Shown: positions 25,830-34,520 of the stretch, piece by piece
Numbering within the stretch: position 1 is the stretch's first letter
How the letters are laid out: each line of letters starts with the position of its first letter
NCBI GenBank assembly: GCA_903923135.1
Contig: CAIXWN010000045.1
Location: forward strand, 1 to 35,104
Length of the DNA: 35,104 bases
DNA from: an uncultured Caulobacteraceae bacterium
Lineage (GTDB): Bacteria > Pseudomonadota > Alphaproteobacteria > Caulobacterales > Caulobacteraceae
Direction of reading: 5' to 3'
Translations under genes and position numbers: made by a program
The notes under the pieces: model-generated
Seen by the model: the letters and a program-made list of their open reading frames with translations, nothing else
What the model was told of the DNA's origin: nothing
Databases searched by the model: none

Positions 25830-25859
25830 AAAAGCTGCGCCTGTGGCGATGGGCGCGGC
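25830..25859 (-). terminator. Terminator-like hairpin after ntrC
   Basis: On the minus strand GCCGCGCC and GGCGCAGC pair over 8 positions with one mismatch around a 10-base loop and are followed by TTTT. It begins 24 bases after the ntrC stop. The T run is short, so termination may be partial, which would separate ntrBC from ntrYX. Confidence 0.4.
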
Positions 25860-25882
25860 AGCCTGGCCCGCCTTCCCGACCG

Positions 25883-27298
25883 CTATCGCGACTTCGCTTT
25901 CTCGATGCCAAGATCGTGCAGCCGCTTGCGGAGGGTGTTGCGATTGAGCCCGAGCACCTCGGCGGCGCGCATCTGGTTTCCGCGGGTGGCGGCGAGCGTG
26001 AGCTGAAACAGCGGCCTTTCGATTTCGGCCACCACCCGGTCGTAGAGGCCCGCCGGCGGTATGCCGCCAGGCTGGCCGGCGAAATAGGACGCCAGATTCC
26101 GTTCAACGAGAGTCGATAGGCTCACCGGGCCCTCTCCGGCCGGGGTCGTCGCCTGTTCTGCGAGTTCACGCTCGATGATGCGTGCGCCGATGGTCTCCTC
26201 CCCGTAAAGCGCGCAGATGCGCCGGATAAGGTTCTCCAGTTCTCGCACGTTACCCGGCCAGTCGTGGAGCTTCAGCCGATCCAGGGCAGCCTGGTCGATC
26301 GTCTTCGACGGCAGGCCTTCACGACTGGCGCGGAGCAGGAACGCGCGCGCCAGTTCCGGAATGTCCTCTGTCCGTTCGCGCAAGGGGGGCACACGGATCG
26401 GCGCCACATTCAGGCGAAAATAGAGATCCTCCCGGAACAGGCCCTGGGCGATGAGCCCCCGCAGATCGCGATTGGTGGCGGCGATCACCCGAACATTGGG
26501 CTTGCGGCCGGTCTTGGGGTTGATGGCCGGCTCGGCTCCATCGAATACGCGCAGCAGGCGTGTCTGCGCGTCCAGCGGCATGTCGCCTATCTCATCGAGG
26601 AACAGAGTGCCGCCGTCGGCTTCCACCAGCCGTCCCACCTCGCCATCGCCGCGACCGAAGAGTTCGCTATCGACCCGCTCACGGGGGATGGCCGCGAGGC
26701 TGATGGCCACGAATCGACCGTCCCGCCGGCGTCCCAGGTCGTGCAAGGCCCGCGCGACCAGCTCCTTGCCCGCGCCGGATTCGCCGAGGATCAGCACGGT
26801 CAGATCCGCGCCGACCAGTCTGGCGATGGTGCGATAGACCTCCTGCATCGGGGCTGAACGACCGATGAGCGGCAACCGCTCATCCCGGACCGCCCGGGCC
26901 TGCGCCTTGGCGGCTTCCTTGTCGGCCGGTCGCTCAAGCGCGCGCTTGGCGATCGCCGCCATATCGTCCAGGTCGAAAGGTTTGGGCATATAGTCGAACA
27001 CCCCGCCCTCAGCGGCGTTGATCGCCGTCAACAGGGTGTTCTGCGCGCTCATCACGATGACCGGAAGTTTGGGCCGCAACTTCCGGATGCGCGGCAGCAC
27101 ATCAAAGACATTCTCGTCTGGCATCACGACGTCGGTGATCACCAGGTCTCCATCGCCATCGGTCACCCACTTGAGCAGGGTCGCTGCATTGCCCGTGGCC
27201 CGCACCTCATAGCCAAGGCGCGAAAAGGCCTGGGAAAGCACCAGTCGTATGGAGGCGTCGTCGTCGGCAATCAGAATCTTCTGGGGCGCAGTCGCCAT
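25883..27298 (-). CDS. ntrC: NtrC nitrogen-regulation response regulator (lacks GAFTGA)
   Basis: The protein has 471 residues: a receiver domain with D56 in [15 protein letters not shown], an AAA+ domain with Walker [10 protein letters not shown] (171-179) and Walker [14 protein letters not shown] (229-241), an arginine-finger region [11 protein letters not shown], and a Fis-type DNA-binding helix ([21 protein letters not shown]). Between [10 protein letters not shown] and the Walker B region the GAFTGA loop that contacts sigma-54 is deleted (about residues 214-225), as known for Rhodobacter capsulatus NtrC, which works with the vegetative polymerase. It is the partner of NtrB, whose gene ends 24 bases upstream. 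The start is ATG 27298, AGAGGA about 10 bases before it. Confidence 0.96.
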   Translation of the reverse strand: MATAPQKILIADDDASIRLVLSQAFSRLGYEVRATGNAATLLKWVTDGDGDLVITDVVMPDENVFDVLPRIRKLRPKLPVIVMSAQNTLLTAINAAEGGVFDYMPKPFDLDDMAAIAKRALERPADKEAAKAQARAVRDERLPLIGRSAPMQEVYRTIARLVGADLTVLILGESGAGKELVARALHDLGRRRDGRFVAISLAAIPRERVDSELFGRGDGEVGRLVEADGGTLFLDEIGDMPLDAQTRLLRVFDGAEPAINPKTGRKPNVRVIAATNRDLRGLIAQGLFREDLYFRLNVAPIRVPPLRERTEDIPELARAFLLRASREGLPSKTIDQAALDRLKLHDWPGNVRELENLIRRICALYGEETIGARIIERELAEQATTPAGEGPVSLSTLVERNLASYFAGQPGGIPPAGLYDRVVAEIERPLFQLTLAATRGNQMRAAEVLGLNRNTLRKRLHDLGIEKAKSR

Positions 27299-27322
27299 GG
27301 GTCGTTGATCCTCTGGGGATGC

Positions 27323-28417
27323 TCAGTTCGGAGCGGCGGGCAAAAGAACGCGGAACACCGTACGGCCCGCTTCGGATTCAAAATCGATCAGACCGCCGTG
27401 TCCGGCGACCAGCTTGGCGACCAGAGCCAGGCCCAGGCCTGCGCCGTTGGCCTTCGTGGTGACGAACGGCTCGAAAAGGTGGTCCCGCAAACGCTTGGGG
27501 ACCCCTGGGCCGTTGTCCATGACCTTCACCTCAAGCGGGGCCCCCTGGCCCACCCTGCCGTCCTGTCCTCGGATCTTCACGCCGTGGCGATAGGCGGTCG
27601 AGATCGAGATTTCCCCGCGGCCATCGCCTCGCGAGTGGGCAGCCTCGGCGGCGTTCTTGGTCAGGTTGAGGAACACCTGGATCAACTGATCCTCCTCGCC
27701 CCAGGCTGGCGGCAGGGATGGATCATACTGCTCGCGCAGCCGCAGGCCATCGGCGACGCCGTTGGCGGCCAGCGCCCTGACCCGGTCGAGCACCTGGTGA
27801 ATATTCACGGCGGTGCGGTTCGGCGGAACGTCGTCCGAAAAGGCCTCCATGCGGTCCACCAACCGTCGGATGCGATCGGTCTCGTCGACGATCAACTGCG
27901 CCAACGGCATGTCCTCGGCGCTGGCCCCGCCCTTGAGCAGTTGCGCCGCCCCTCGGATGCCGGCGAGCGGGTTCTTGACCTCGTGGGCCAGCATCTGGCC
28001 CAGGCCCACCACCGATCGAAGGCCCGCGGCGTCGGCCGCGCGCTCTACTCCGGTGGCCGGCGAGCGGACATGAAGAGTCAGCAGCGTCCCCATGTCCGGC
28101 AGTGGAGTCGCCGCCACATCGGCATTGAAAGGTGAGTGCCCGAAAAAATCGACCTCGACGTTGCGCACCCGCACCGCCGCCTGCGCGCCCGCACAGCGCT
28201 CAATCACGGCCACGAGCGCGGAGTCCGGCGGCAAGACCGTGCGGATCGGCCCCTTGGTCAGCATGGACAGCCACTGACCGAACAGGGTCTCGGCGGCCTC
28301 ATTGACCGCCAGAAGCGCCCCATCCGCGTCGATAACCAGCGCCGGTTCGGGCCAGAGGTCAAACGCGTTCGCCCTAAGAGACTCGAGGCTGTCTTTGGCT
28401 TTGACACGGAGGTTCAT
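27323..28417 (-). CDS. ntrB: NtrB nitrogen-sensing histidine kinase
   Basis: This cytoplasmic kinase has 364 residues: a PAS domain (ALVIDADGALLAVNEAAETLFG, about 26-47), a phosphoacceptor H145 in QMLAHEVKNPLAGIRGAAQ and ATPase motifs NLTKNAAEAA, VMDNGPGVP and GAGLGLALVAKL. It phosphorylates NtrC under nitrogen limitation, controlled by PII proteins. The start is ATG 28417, 2 bases after the dusB stop (TGA-TC-ATG). The frame is open farther upstream to 28546, but the extra residues are basic, low in homology and overlap dusB, so I reject the longer form. Confidence 0.95.
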   Translation of the reverse strand: MNLRVKAKDSLESLRANAFDLWPEPALVIDADGALLAVNEAAETLFGQWLSMLTKGPIRTVLPPDSALVAVIERCAGAQAAVRVRNVEVDFFGHSPFNADVAATPLPDMGTLLTLHVRSPATGVERAADAAGLRSVVGLGQMLAHEVKNPLAGIRGAAQLLKGGASAEDMPLAQLIVDETDRIRRLVDRMEAFSDDVPPNRTAVNIHQVLDRVRALAANGVADGLRLREQYDPSLPPAWGEEDQLIQVFLNLTKNAAEAAHSRGDGRGEISISTAYRHGVKIRGQDGRVGQGAPLEVKVMDNGPGVPKRLRDHLFEPFVTTKANGAGLGLALVAKLVAGHGGLIDFESEAGRTVFRVLLPAAPN

Positions 28418-28419
28418 GA

Positions 28420-29427
28420 TCAGGCCGCCAGTCGGCAAGGCGCAGCGTCCCAGAGCGACGCCAGAGCCGGCGCGATTTCGCCGGCGTCTTCGATACGGCA
28501 GAGTCTGGCCCGAGCGAGCCGTCGCACCTCCGCCGATCCAGGCCACGGGGCGTGCTCAATGTAGGCTGACAAATGTTTTCGGAACGTCTTCACGCCCCGA
28601 TCCGGGCCGTAGAATTCGGTGCTGCGGGCGAGGTGTTCGAGCACAATCGCCTTGCGCTCGACCCGGTCGGGCGACGGCCTCCCTCTGCCGTCCAGTTGGG
28701 CCTCGATCTCGGCGGCGAGCCAGGGCTGGCCAAGCGCGCCACGGCCGATCATCGCCCCGTCCGCACCGGACTGCCTCAAGGCCTCTGCAGCGGAGTTGGC
28801 GTCCACAATGTCGCCATTGACGAGGACCGGCGTCCTGACCGCGGCCTTGACCGCCGCGACCGCTGACCAGTCTGCCGAGCCACCGTAGAATTGCTGGCGT
28901 GTCCTGGCGTGGACGGTGAAGGCGGCGGCCCCCGCGGCCTCGAGTCGCGTAGCCAGTTCAGCAGCATTTCGGGACCGGTCGTCCCAGCCCAGCCGCATCT
29001 TGACGGTGACCGGGCAGTCGCTGGCCCCGACGGCGGCAGACACAAGCCGCTCGGCCATTTCCATGTCGCGCATGAGCGCCGAGCCACAGGCCACGCCTGT
29101 GACCGTCTTGGCCGGACAGCCGAAGTTCAGATCGATAATCTGGGCTCCCGCTTCCGCCGCCAGACGCGCGGCGGAGGCTATGGCCCTCGGCTCGGCGCCC
29201 ACCAACTGGACAACCATCAGCGGCAGACCGTCCCCCACGGCAGCGCGGCGCAGCGCTTCCGGGCGGGCGGTGACGAGGGATTCGCAGGCCACCATCTCGG
29301 TGGCCACATAGGATGTTCCGAACGCGGTCGCGATCTCGCGAAAGGGCAGATCGGAAATCCCCGTCATCGGAGCGATCCAAACCCGTCCCGGGACGCGGAC
29401 CGGACCGACCAGTAGCTCTTTGCTCAT
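28420..29427 (-). CDS. dusB: tRNA-dihydrouridine synthase DusB (NifR3)
   Basis: DusB reduces specific uridines in the tRNA D-loop with an FMN cofactor. The protein has 335 residues from ATG 29427. It shows WIAPMTGISDLPFR (FMN-binding strand 1), VVQLVGAEP, the catalytic cysteine in IDLNFGCPAKTVTG, VKMRLGWDD, HARTRQQFYGG and GAMIGRGALGQPWL (phosphate-binding). A GTG at 29442 in frame is an alternative start that would begin next to the palindrome at 29444-29462. The dusB-ntrB-ntrC order is the well-known nifR3-ntrBC operon of alphaproteobacteria. Confidence 0.95.
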   Translation of the reverse strand: MSKELLVGPVRVPGRVWIAPMTGISDLPFREIATAFGTSYVATEMVACESLVTARPEALRRAAVGDGLPLMVVQLVGAEPRAIASAARLAAEAGAQIIDLNFGCPAKTVTGVACGSALMRDMEMAERLVSAAVGASDCPVTVKMRLGWDDRSRNAAELATRLEAAGAAAFTVHARTRQQFYGGSADWSAVAAVKAAVRTPVLVNGDIVDANSAAEALRQSGADGAMIGRGALGQPWLAAEIEAQLDGRGRPSPDRVERKAIVLEHLARSTEFYGPDRGVKTFRKHLSAYIEHAPWPGSAEVRRLARARLCRIEDAGEIAPALASLWDAAPCRLAA

Positions 29428-29443
29428 TTTGTGCTCAATCACC

Positions 29444-29462
29444 GTGCCTAACCTTTAGGCAC
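29444..29462. promoter_or_regulatory. Perfect 8-bp inverted repeat between dusB and ispDF
   Basis: GTGCCTAA-CCT-TTAGGCAC: both 8-base arms are exact complements around a 3-base centre. It lies in the divergent gap, directly ahead of the dusB starts (GTG 29442, ATG 29427) and 54 bases before the ispDF start. The symmetry suits a dimeric regulator, or an mRNA hairpin at the start of the dusB leader. No family is assigned; it does not match a regulator I can name. Confidence 0.5.
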
Positions 29463-29516
29463 TTCCCGCCGGGTCGTAAAGCCTGGACAGACGCCGGTTC
29501 ACCGTTAAACAGCCTC

Positions 29517-30668
29517 ATGGACTTTTCAGCCGTAATTGTCGCCGCCGGCTCTGGCCAGCGTGCAGGCCCGGGACGCGCCAAACAGTGGCGGACCCTCGCC
29601 GGCAAGCCGGTCGTCAGGTGGTCGGTCGAGGCCATGCTGGCGGCGAGCGCACGGCAAGTGGTGGTAGTCGTGCCGGCCGATGATCGCGACATCGCCGCGG
29701 CGGCCTTTGCAGGTCTCGCCGGATGGGAACTTGCGGACGGCGGCGCCACTCGGGACCAGTCGGTCTTGTCCGGGCTTTCGGCGCTGCGCGCCGATGCAGA
29801 CCACCCGGTCCTTGTTCATGACGCCGCCCGCCCCTTCCTGGAACCGAAGCACATCCTTACTCTGCTGACGGCCCTGCGGGACGCCGACGGCGCCCTGCCC
29901 GCCCTTCCCGTTGCTGACACAATCAAACGGGCCGATTCCGATTTCCGCGTCATCGCAACCGTCGACCGCACCGCCCTTTGGCGGGCCCAGACCCCACAAG
30001 CCTTCCGGCTAGGGCCGCTGTCCGCCGCCTACCTGTCCTGGCCATCCGATCAGGCCCCGACGGACGACGCCGCAGTCATGGAGCGGGCCGGTGGGCGTAT
30101 CGTCCTGACGCCTGGCGATACGCGCCTGATAAAACTCACCTATCCGGAGGACTTCGCCATGGCCGAACTGATGGCGGCGGGCGCCCGGGTCACCCGAATC
30201 GGTCAGGGTTTCGACGCTCACCGGTTCGGTCCGGGCGACTCGCTCTGGCTTTGCGGGGTGGAGATCGCCCACACCCAGGCTCTTATTGGCCATTCCGACG
30301 CGGACGCCGGCCTGCACGCCCTGACCGACGCGTTGCTGGGCGCCATCGGCGAGGGTGACATCGGCGATCATTTTCCGCCGACAGATCGCCAATGGCTCGG
30401 CGCGCCCTCTTCACTGTTTCTCAAGCACGCCGCCGACCTGATCGCCGGGCGCGGCGGGCGGATCGTCAATGTCGACGTGACGCTCATCTGCGAGCGTCCG
30501 AAGATCAAACCGCACCGGGACGCCATGCGCGCGCGTCTTGCCGGCCTCCTGGGTCTGTCCCTTGACAGGGTGAGCGTGAAGGCCACCACCACCGAGACGA
30601 TGGGCTTTACAGGCCGCGAGGAGGGACTTGCCGCCCAGGCTATCGCGGCGGTCGACCTGCCAACCTGA
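29517..30668 (+). CDS. ispDF: Bifunctional IspD/IspF isoprenoid enzyme
   Basis: One 383-residue polypeptide contains two enzymes of the MEP pathway. IspD (about 1-225; 2-C-methylerythritol 4-phosphate cytidylyltransferase) shows VIVAAGSGQRAG with the CTP-binding glycine-rich loop, K22, and HDAARPF. IspF (about 226-383; MECDP synthase) shows TRIGQGFDAHRF with the zinc residues D233 and H235, the GHSDADAGLHALTDALLGA segment and DIGDHFPPTD. This fusion is common in alphaproteobacteria. I set the start at ATG 29517; the frame runs on to 29313 into dusB, but the family starts at the MDFSAVIVAA position. Confidence 0.96.
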   Translation: MDFSAVIVAAGSGQRAGPGRAKQWRTLAGKPVVRWSVEAMLAASARQVVVVVPADDRDIAAAAFAGLAGWELADGGATRDQSVLSGLSALRADADHPVLVHDAARPFLEPKHILTLLTALRDADGALPALPVADTIKRADSDFRVIATVDRTALWRAQTPQAFRLGPLSAAYLSWPSDQAPTDDAAVMERAGGRIVLTPGDTRLIKLTYPEDFAMAELMAAGARVTRIGQGFDAHRFGPGDSLWLCGVEIAHTQALIGHSDADAGLHALTDALLGAIGEGDIGDHFPPTDRQWLGAPSSLFLKHAADLIAGRGGRIVNVDVTLICERPKIKPHRDAMRARLAGLLGLSLDRVSVKATTTETMGFTGREEGLAAQAIAAVDLPT

Positions 30669-30771
30669 CCCAACGGCCCGCTTCGGCCGAAGATTCGCCC
30701 TTGAAACGTCCTGGCGGGCGATGTTGGTCTTGGCCACGCCGCTCCGGCGACGACCTGAAAGAGGAATGCCT

Positions 30772-31263
30772 ATGTTTTCGCTGGAAATTCAGACTCTCGC
30801 CAGACTGGTGATCGACGACGCCCGTGAGCGTTCGCTGCGTATCGTCACGGCGGAGAGCTGCACAGGCGGACTTGTGGCCGCTGCGATCTGTGCTGTCCCG
30901 GGGGCGTCGGACGTCTTCGAGCGCGGCTTCGTCGCCTACACGAACCGCGCGAAACAGGAGATGCTCGGCGTGTCAGGGGACTTGATCGCCGACCTGGGCG
31001 CGGTGTCCGAACCCATCGCCCGGATGATGGCGGAGGGAGCCGTTGAGAATTCGCACGCCCACGTGGCCATTGCCATCACCGGTGTGGCCGGCCCAGGCGG
31101 CGGAACGCCGATGAAGCCGGTGGGCACGGTGCATTTCGCAACGGCGCGCGCCAACCAGTCGGTGCATCACCGCATGGAAATTTTCGACCTTGATGAGCGC
31201 TGGGACATCCAGATGGCCGCTGTGCAGACTGCCCTGGAGATGCTGCGCGACCGCCTAAGGTAA
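30772..31263 (+). CDS. pncC: CinA C-terminal domain amidase (PncC-type nicotinamide-nucleotide amidohydrolase)
   Basis: The 163-residue protein is the stand-alone CinA C-terminal domain. It has the signature TAESCTGGLVAAAI, the YTNRAKQEMLGV segment, the SEPIARMMAEGA helix, and AITGVAGPGGGTPMKPVGTVHFA. Such proteins deamidate nicotinamide mononucleotide in pyridine-nucleotide recycling. The start is ATG 30772: GAGGA is 6 bases upstream, while an ATG at 30766 abuts the ribosome site. The frame is open back to 30628 without homology. About 100 bases after ispDF in the same direction, so a shared operon is likely. Its end overlaps the end of convergent ratA by 9 bases. Confidence 0.92.
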   Translation: MFSLEIQTLARLVIDDARERSLRIVTAESCTGGLVAAAICAVPGASDVFERGFVAYTNRAKQEMLGVSGDLIADLGAVSEPIARMMAEGAVENSHAHVAIAITGVAGPGGGTPMKPVGTVHFATARANQSVHHRMEIFDLDERWDIQMAAVQTALEMLRDRLR

Positions 31264-31722
31264 CCGCAGTGATCCGGGCGGCGCATACAGATGATGAGCC
31301 CGCTGCTCGAAACAGTTGATCAGCTTGGTCACCGCACGCTCGAAATTGGCCGACAGAACCCCGTGCAGAAATCGAGAGCCGAACTCGAAGTCGATCTCGA
31401 AGCTCAACTCAGCGCCGTCTCCGGAGGGGGTGAACCGCCATCGGTTGCGCAGGTGACGAAACGGACCTGACAGCAAGTCAACCTCGATCGATGGCGCCGC
31501 CGCATCAAGACGGACTCGAGTGGCGAAGCGTTCGCGGACGATGGCGAACCGCACGGCCGCTTCGGTGTCCAGGGTGGTGACTCCGCCCCCCAGATCCTTA
31601 CGGTTCCAGGTGCGCATGCTGATCACCCAGGGGACGAAATAGGGATAGCGTTCGACGTCACCCACCAGCGTGAACAGCTGCTGGGGCGTGTACGGCAGAT
31701 GGCGAACGAGGGCGTGGCGCAA
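31255..31722 (-). CDS. Coq10/RatA family START-domain protein (ubiquinone-binding type)
   Basis: The protein has 155 residues, usual for the family. It starts RHLPYTPQQLFTLVGDVERYP followed by FVPWV, the RatA/Coq10 signature, and continues through a beta-barrel lipid-binding fold with SGPFRHLRNRW and DFEFGSRFL. Coq10 homologues bind ubiquinone and support respiration. The E. coli homologue was named as a ribosome-binding toxin, RatA, but the quinone role fits alphaproteobacteria better. The start TTG 31722 is the only one fitting, 6 bases after the lipA stop, so it is co-transcribed with lipA. Confidence 0.88.
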   Translation of the reverse strand: MRHALVRHLPYTPQQLFTLVGDVERYPYFVPWVISMRTWNRKDLGGGVTTLDTEAAVRFAIVRERFATRVRLDAAAPSIEVDLLSGPFRHLRNRWRFTPSGDGAELSFEIDFEFGSRFLHGVLSANFERAVTKLINCFEQRAHHLYAPPGSLRLP

Positions 31723-31728
31723 GGCGAG

Positions 31729-32688
31729 CTAGACGGCCGTTCGGGCCCCGCGCGCCGCGCGCAGTCGGGCGAAGTCTTCGCCTGCGTGATGCGACGAGCG
31801 GGTCAGGGGGCTGGCCGAGACCATCAGGAAGCCCTTGGCCCTGGCGATGGTCTCAAGAGCGGCGAATTCGTCGGGGCTCACAAAGCGGTCGATGGGCGCG
31901 TGCTTGCGCGTCGGTTGGAGGTACTGGCCAATGGTGATGAAATCGACCCCCGCCGAACGCATGTCGTCCATGACCTGCATCACCTCTTCCTTGCTCTCAC
32001 CCAGTCCGACCATGAGCCCGGACTTGGTGAACATCGAGGGCGAGAGTTCCTTCACACGCTCCAGCAGACGCAGCGAGTGGTAGTACCGGGCGCCAGGCCT
32101 GATCGACAGGTACAGGCGCGGCACGGTTTCCAGGTTGTGGTTGAACACGTCCGGCCCAGAGGCGATCACACGCTCGGCGGCGGCCACCGGTTTGCGCAGA
32201 AAGTCAGGCGTCAGGATCTCGATGGTGACCCCAGGGGCAGCGGCGCGAATAGCCGTGACCACGGCAGCGAAGTGAGCCGCGCCGCCGTCGCCCAGGTCGT
32301 CGCGGTCGACCGAGGTGATGACCACATGTTTCAGACCCATCAGCGCCACGGCCTCGGCCACTCGGGCCGGTTCGCTGGAATCCAGCGGCCCCGGCAGGCC
32401 CGTCGCCACGTTGCAGAAGGCGCAGGCGCGCGTACAGGTCTCGCCCATGATCATCATCGTGGCGTGCGACTGGCTCCAGCACTCACCGATGTTGGGACAG
32501 GCGGCCTCCTCGCAGACCGTCACCAGACCATGGGACTTCACGATGCGCCGGGTCTCGCTGTACCCGGCCGATCCCGGCGCCCTGACGCGCAGCCACGGCG
32601 GCTTGGCCAGGATCGGCGAATCCGCGCGGCCCTGTTTTTCCGGGTGACGCGTCGCCCGCGCCGCATTCCTGTCGATGACTGTGGCCAT
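31729..32688 (-). CDS. lipA: Lipoyl synthase (radical SAM)
   Basis: LipA inserts two sulfur atoms into octanoyl groups of the 2-oxoacid dehydrogenase E2 domains. Seen from ATG 32688 the protein has 319 residues. Both iron-sulfur motifs are present: the auxiliary cluster cysteines C59, C64 and C70 in [14 protein letters not shown] and the radical-SAM CxxxCxxC at C85, C89, C92 ([14 protein letters not shown]). The C terminus has the [10 protein letters not shown] segment with the conserved RSSxxA serine. An ATG at 32727 in frame gives a 13-residue extension without homology, so I prefer 32688. ratA follows 6 bases later. Confidence 0.95.
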   Translation of the reverse strand: MATVIDRNAARATRHPEKQGRADSPILAKPPWLRVRAPGSAGYSETRRIVKSHGLVTVCEEAACPNIGECWSQSHATMMIMGETCTRACAFCNVATGLPGPLDSSEPARVAEAVALMGLKHVVITSVDRDDLGDGGAAHFAAVVTAIRAAAPGVTIEILTPDFLRKPVAAAERVIASGPDVFNHNLETVPRLYLSIRPGARYYHSLRLLERVKELSPSMFTKSGLMVGLGESKEEVMQVMDDMRSAGVDFITIGQYLQPTRKHAPIDRFVSPDEFAALETIARAKGFLMVSASPLTRSSHHAGEDFARLRAARGARTAV

Positions 32689-32821
32689 GGCGCCTAGATC
32701 GTCCCTCCGGGGCCCGGGATCAAGCATGGAGCCACGCTCATCGTCCTTTGCAACTGCGACCGCCCCCTATAGCTTCATCTGCAAAACCACCAGAAAAACC
32801 CCAGGGAGGGGCCCAGACGCC

Positions 32822-34375
32822 ATGGCCCGCGCTTTCAACGTCGCCGACAGTCAATCAACACTGTTCGACGCTCTGCTGGACGCCGCCCACCGATTTGGCG
32901 GCAAGCGGACGATCCTGGAGGATCAGGAACGGCGTCCGCTCAACTACACTGACTTCATCCGCGCCAGTTTCGCACTCGGCCGGAAGATCGCCGATATGAC
33001 AACCCCGGGTGAGACGGTCGGACTTCTTATGCCATCCAGCTCCGCCGGTGTGATCACTGTCTTCGGGCTCCACGCCTTCGGTCGCATCCCGGCGATGCTC
33101 AACTTTTCCGCCGGGCTTCGCAATCTGCGAGCGGCAGTGAAGCTTGCTGGAGTGAAGCGGGTGCTGACCTCCCGTCGTTTCATTGAACAGGGCAAGCTGC
33201 ACGACCTGATCGACGCTCTCGAAGAACGTTGCGAAATAACCTATCTGGAGGATCTGCGCGCCAGTATCGGCGCGGCGGACCGCCTGCGCGCCCTGGCCGA
33301 TTCGCTGTTGCCACGGCAGGCCCGCGCCAAACTCAGGCCGTCCGACCCCGCGGTGATCCTGTTTACCTCGGGCAGTTTCGGCGCCCCACGCGGCGTGGTG
33401 CTGAGCCACGCCAATATTCTCGCCAATGTGGCGCAGGTGGCGGCTCACATCGAGCTCGACACCAACTGGGTGTGGTTCAATCCGCTGCCGATCTTCCACT
33501 GCTTCGGCCTGACAGCCGGCGCGATCCTGCCGATCCTGCGCGGTCTGAGAAGCTTCCAGTATCCCAGCCCGCTTCATACAAAGATCATTCCGAAACTGGT
33601 CCAGGACTCGAGGGCCAGCGTCCTGCTGGCCACGGACACTTTCATCAACCAGTACGCGCGAGCTGCGGACGCCGACGAGCTATCCGGCCTGACATTCATC
33701 GTCTGCGGCGCCGAGAAGGTGCGCGACGAGACCCACAACCTTATCGCCGAGCGCTTCGGCCCAGTTCCGGTGCTGGAAGGCTACGGCGCCACCGAAGCCT
33801 CGCCGGTCATCGCGGTCAACAAACCCAACGACAACCGCCGGGGCACGGTCGGCGGACTTCTGCCGGGCATGGAAACCCGCATCGAAGCCGTGCCCGGGAT
33901 CGCCCGAGGCGGACGACTGTATGTGCGCGGCCCCAACGTGATGACCGGTTATCTGGACGCGTCGGGCGCGCTGGAGCCTCCCGTGGACGGCTGGCACGAC
34001 ACCGGCGACGTGGTGGAGATGACCGGTGACGGCTGGATAACGATCCTCGGTCGGGTCAAGCGCTTCGCAAAGATCGGCGGCGAAATGGTTTCCCTGACCG
34101 CGGCCGAGGATCTGGCCCTGAGCCTGTGGCCAGAAGGCCGGCACGCGGTGATCGCCGCACCCGATGGACGCAAGGGCGAACGGCTGATCCTGGTCACCGA
34201 CCGCCGCGACGCTGAGGTCTCACGGCTGGTGGCCCACGCCCACGCGGTGGGCGCCTCGGACCTGGCGGTGCCCCGTCGGATCATCAAGGCAACGGAGATT
34301 CCGGTCCTGGGCTCGGGCAAGACCGACTACGTGGCCATCCAGCGCATGGCCGACGCTGAGTCGCCGGCCGTCTGA
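32822..34375 (+). CDS. AMP-dependent acyl-CoA / acyl-ACP synthetase (Aas-like)
   Basis: This ANL-superfamily adenylate-forming enzyme has 517 residues. It has the P-loop-like VILFTSGSFGAPRGVVLSHAN, the AMP-binding EGYGATEASPVIAVN, the WHDTGDVVEMTGDGW aspartate motif and the hinge RVKRFAKIGGEMVSL with the C-terminal lysine in SGKTDY. The GYGATEASPVIAVNKP and LLPGMETR stretches resemble the acyl-ACP synthetase half of E. coli Aas, which reactivates fatty acids for lysophospholipid acylation; the acyltransferase half is not present. Exact substrate unknown. The start is ATG 32822, with GGAGGGG about 10 bases upstream; an in-frame stretch upstream to 32675 has no homology. It is divergent from lipA. 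Confidence 0.9.
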   Translation: MARAFNVADSQSTLFDALLDAAHRFGGKRTILEDQERRPLNYTDFIRASFALGRKIADMTTPGETVGLLMPSSSAGVITVFGLHAFGRIPAMLNFSAGLRNLRAAVKLAGVKRVLTSRRFIEQGKLHDLIDALEERCEITYLEDLRASIGAADRLRALADSLLPRQARAKLRPSDPAVILFTSGSFGAPRGVVLSHANILANVAQVAAHIELDTNWVWFNPLPIFHCFGLTAGAILPILRGLRSFQYPSPLHTKIIPKLVQDSRASVLLATDTFINQYARAADADELSGLTFIVCGAEKVRDETHNLIAERFGPVPVLEGYGATEASPVIAVNKPNDNRRGTVGGLLPGMETRIEAVPGIARGGRLYVRGPNVMTGYLDASGALEPPVDGWHDTGDVVEMTGDGWITILGRVKRFAKIGGEMVSLTAAEDLALSLWPEGRHAVIAAPDGRKGERLILVTDRRDAEVSRLVAHAHAVGASDLAVPRRIIKATEIPVLGSGKTDYVAIQRMADAESPAV

Positions 34376-34452
34376 CGCTCCCGCTCGCGAAGCCGGGCGG
34401 CTGCGGCTCGGCTGGCCCGCCCCCTGAGCACGGCGCGGTCGCCATCAGGGAG

Positions 34453-34467
34453 TTTACCGCGAATTAA
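34453..34467 (+). promoter_or_regulatory. Candidate CtrA-type site upstream of TonB receptor gene
   Basis: TTTA-N7-TTAA lies in the 145-base gap before the receptor start at 34521. The Caulobacter master regulator CtrA binds TTAA-N7-TTAA, so this has one mismatch and the exact spacing. In a GC-rich sequence TTAA is rare, which makes it more noticeable, but a chance match is possible. Confidence 0.3.
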
Positions 34468-34520
34468 CTGGCGAGGGCGCGCAGCAGAGGCGATCAACAC
34501 CGCCGACAGGGGGAGCGCGC

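Noticed and set aside
29313-29516. N-terminal extension of IspDF
   Set aside because: The 68 extra codons overlap dusB, have no homology and precede the normal IspD start.
29517-30668. ispD-ispF fusion as a novelty
   Set aside because: Fused ispDF is common in alphaproteobacteria.
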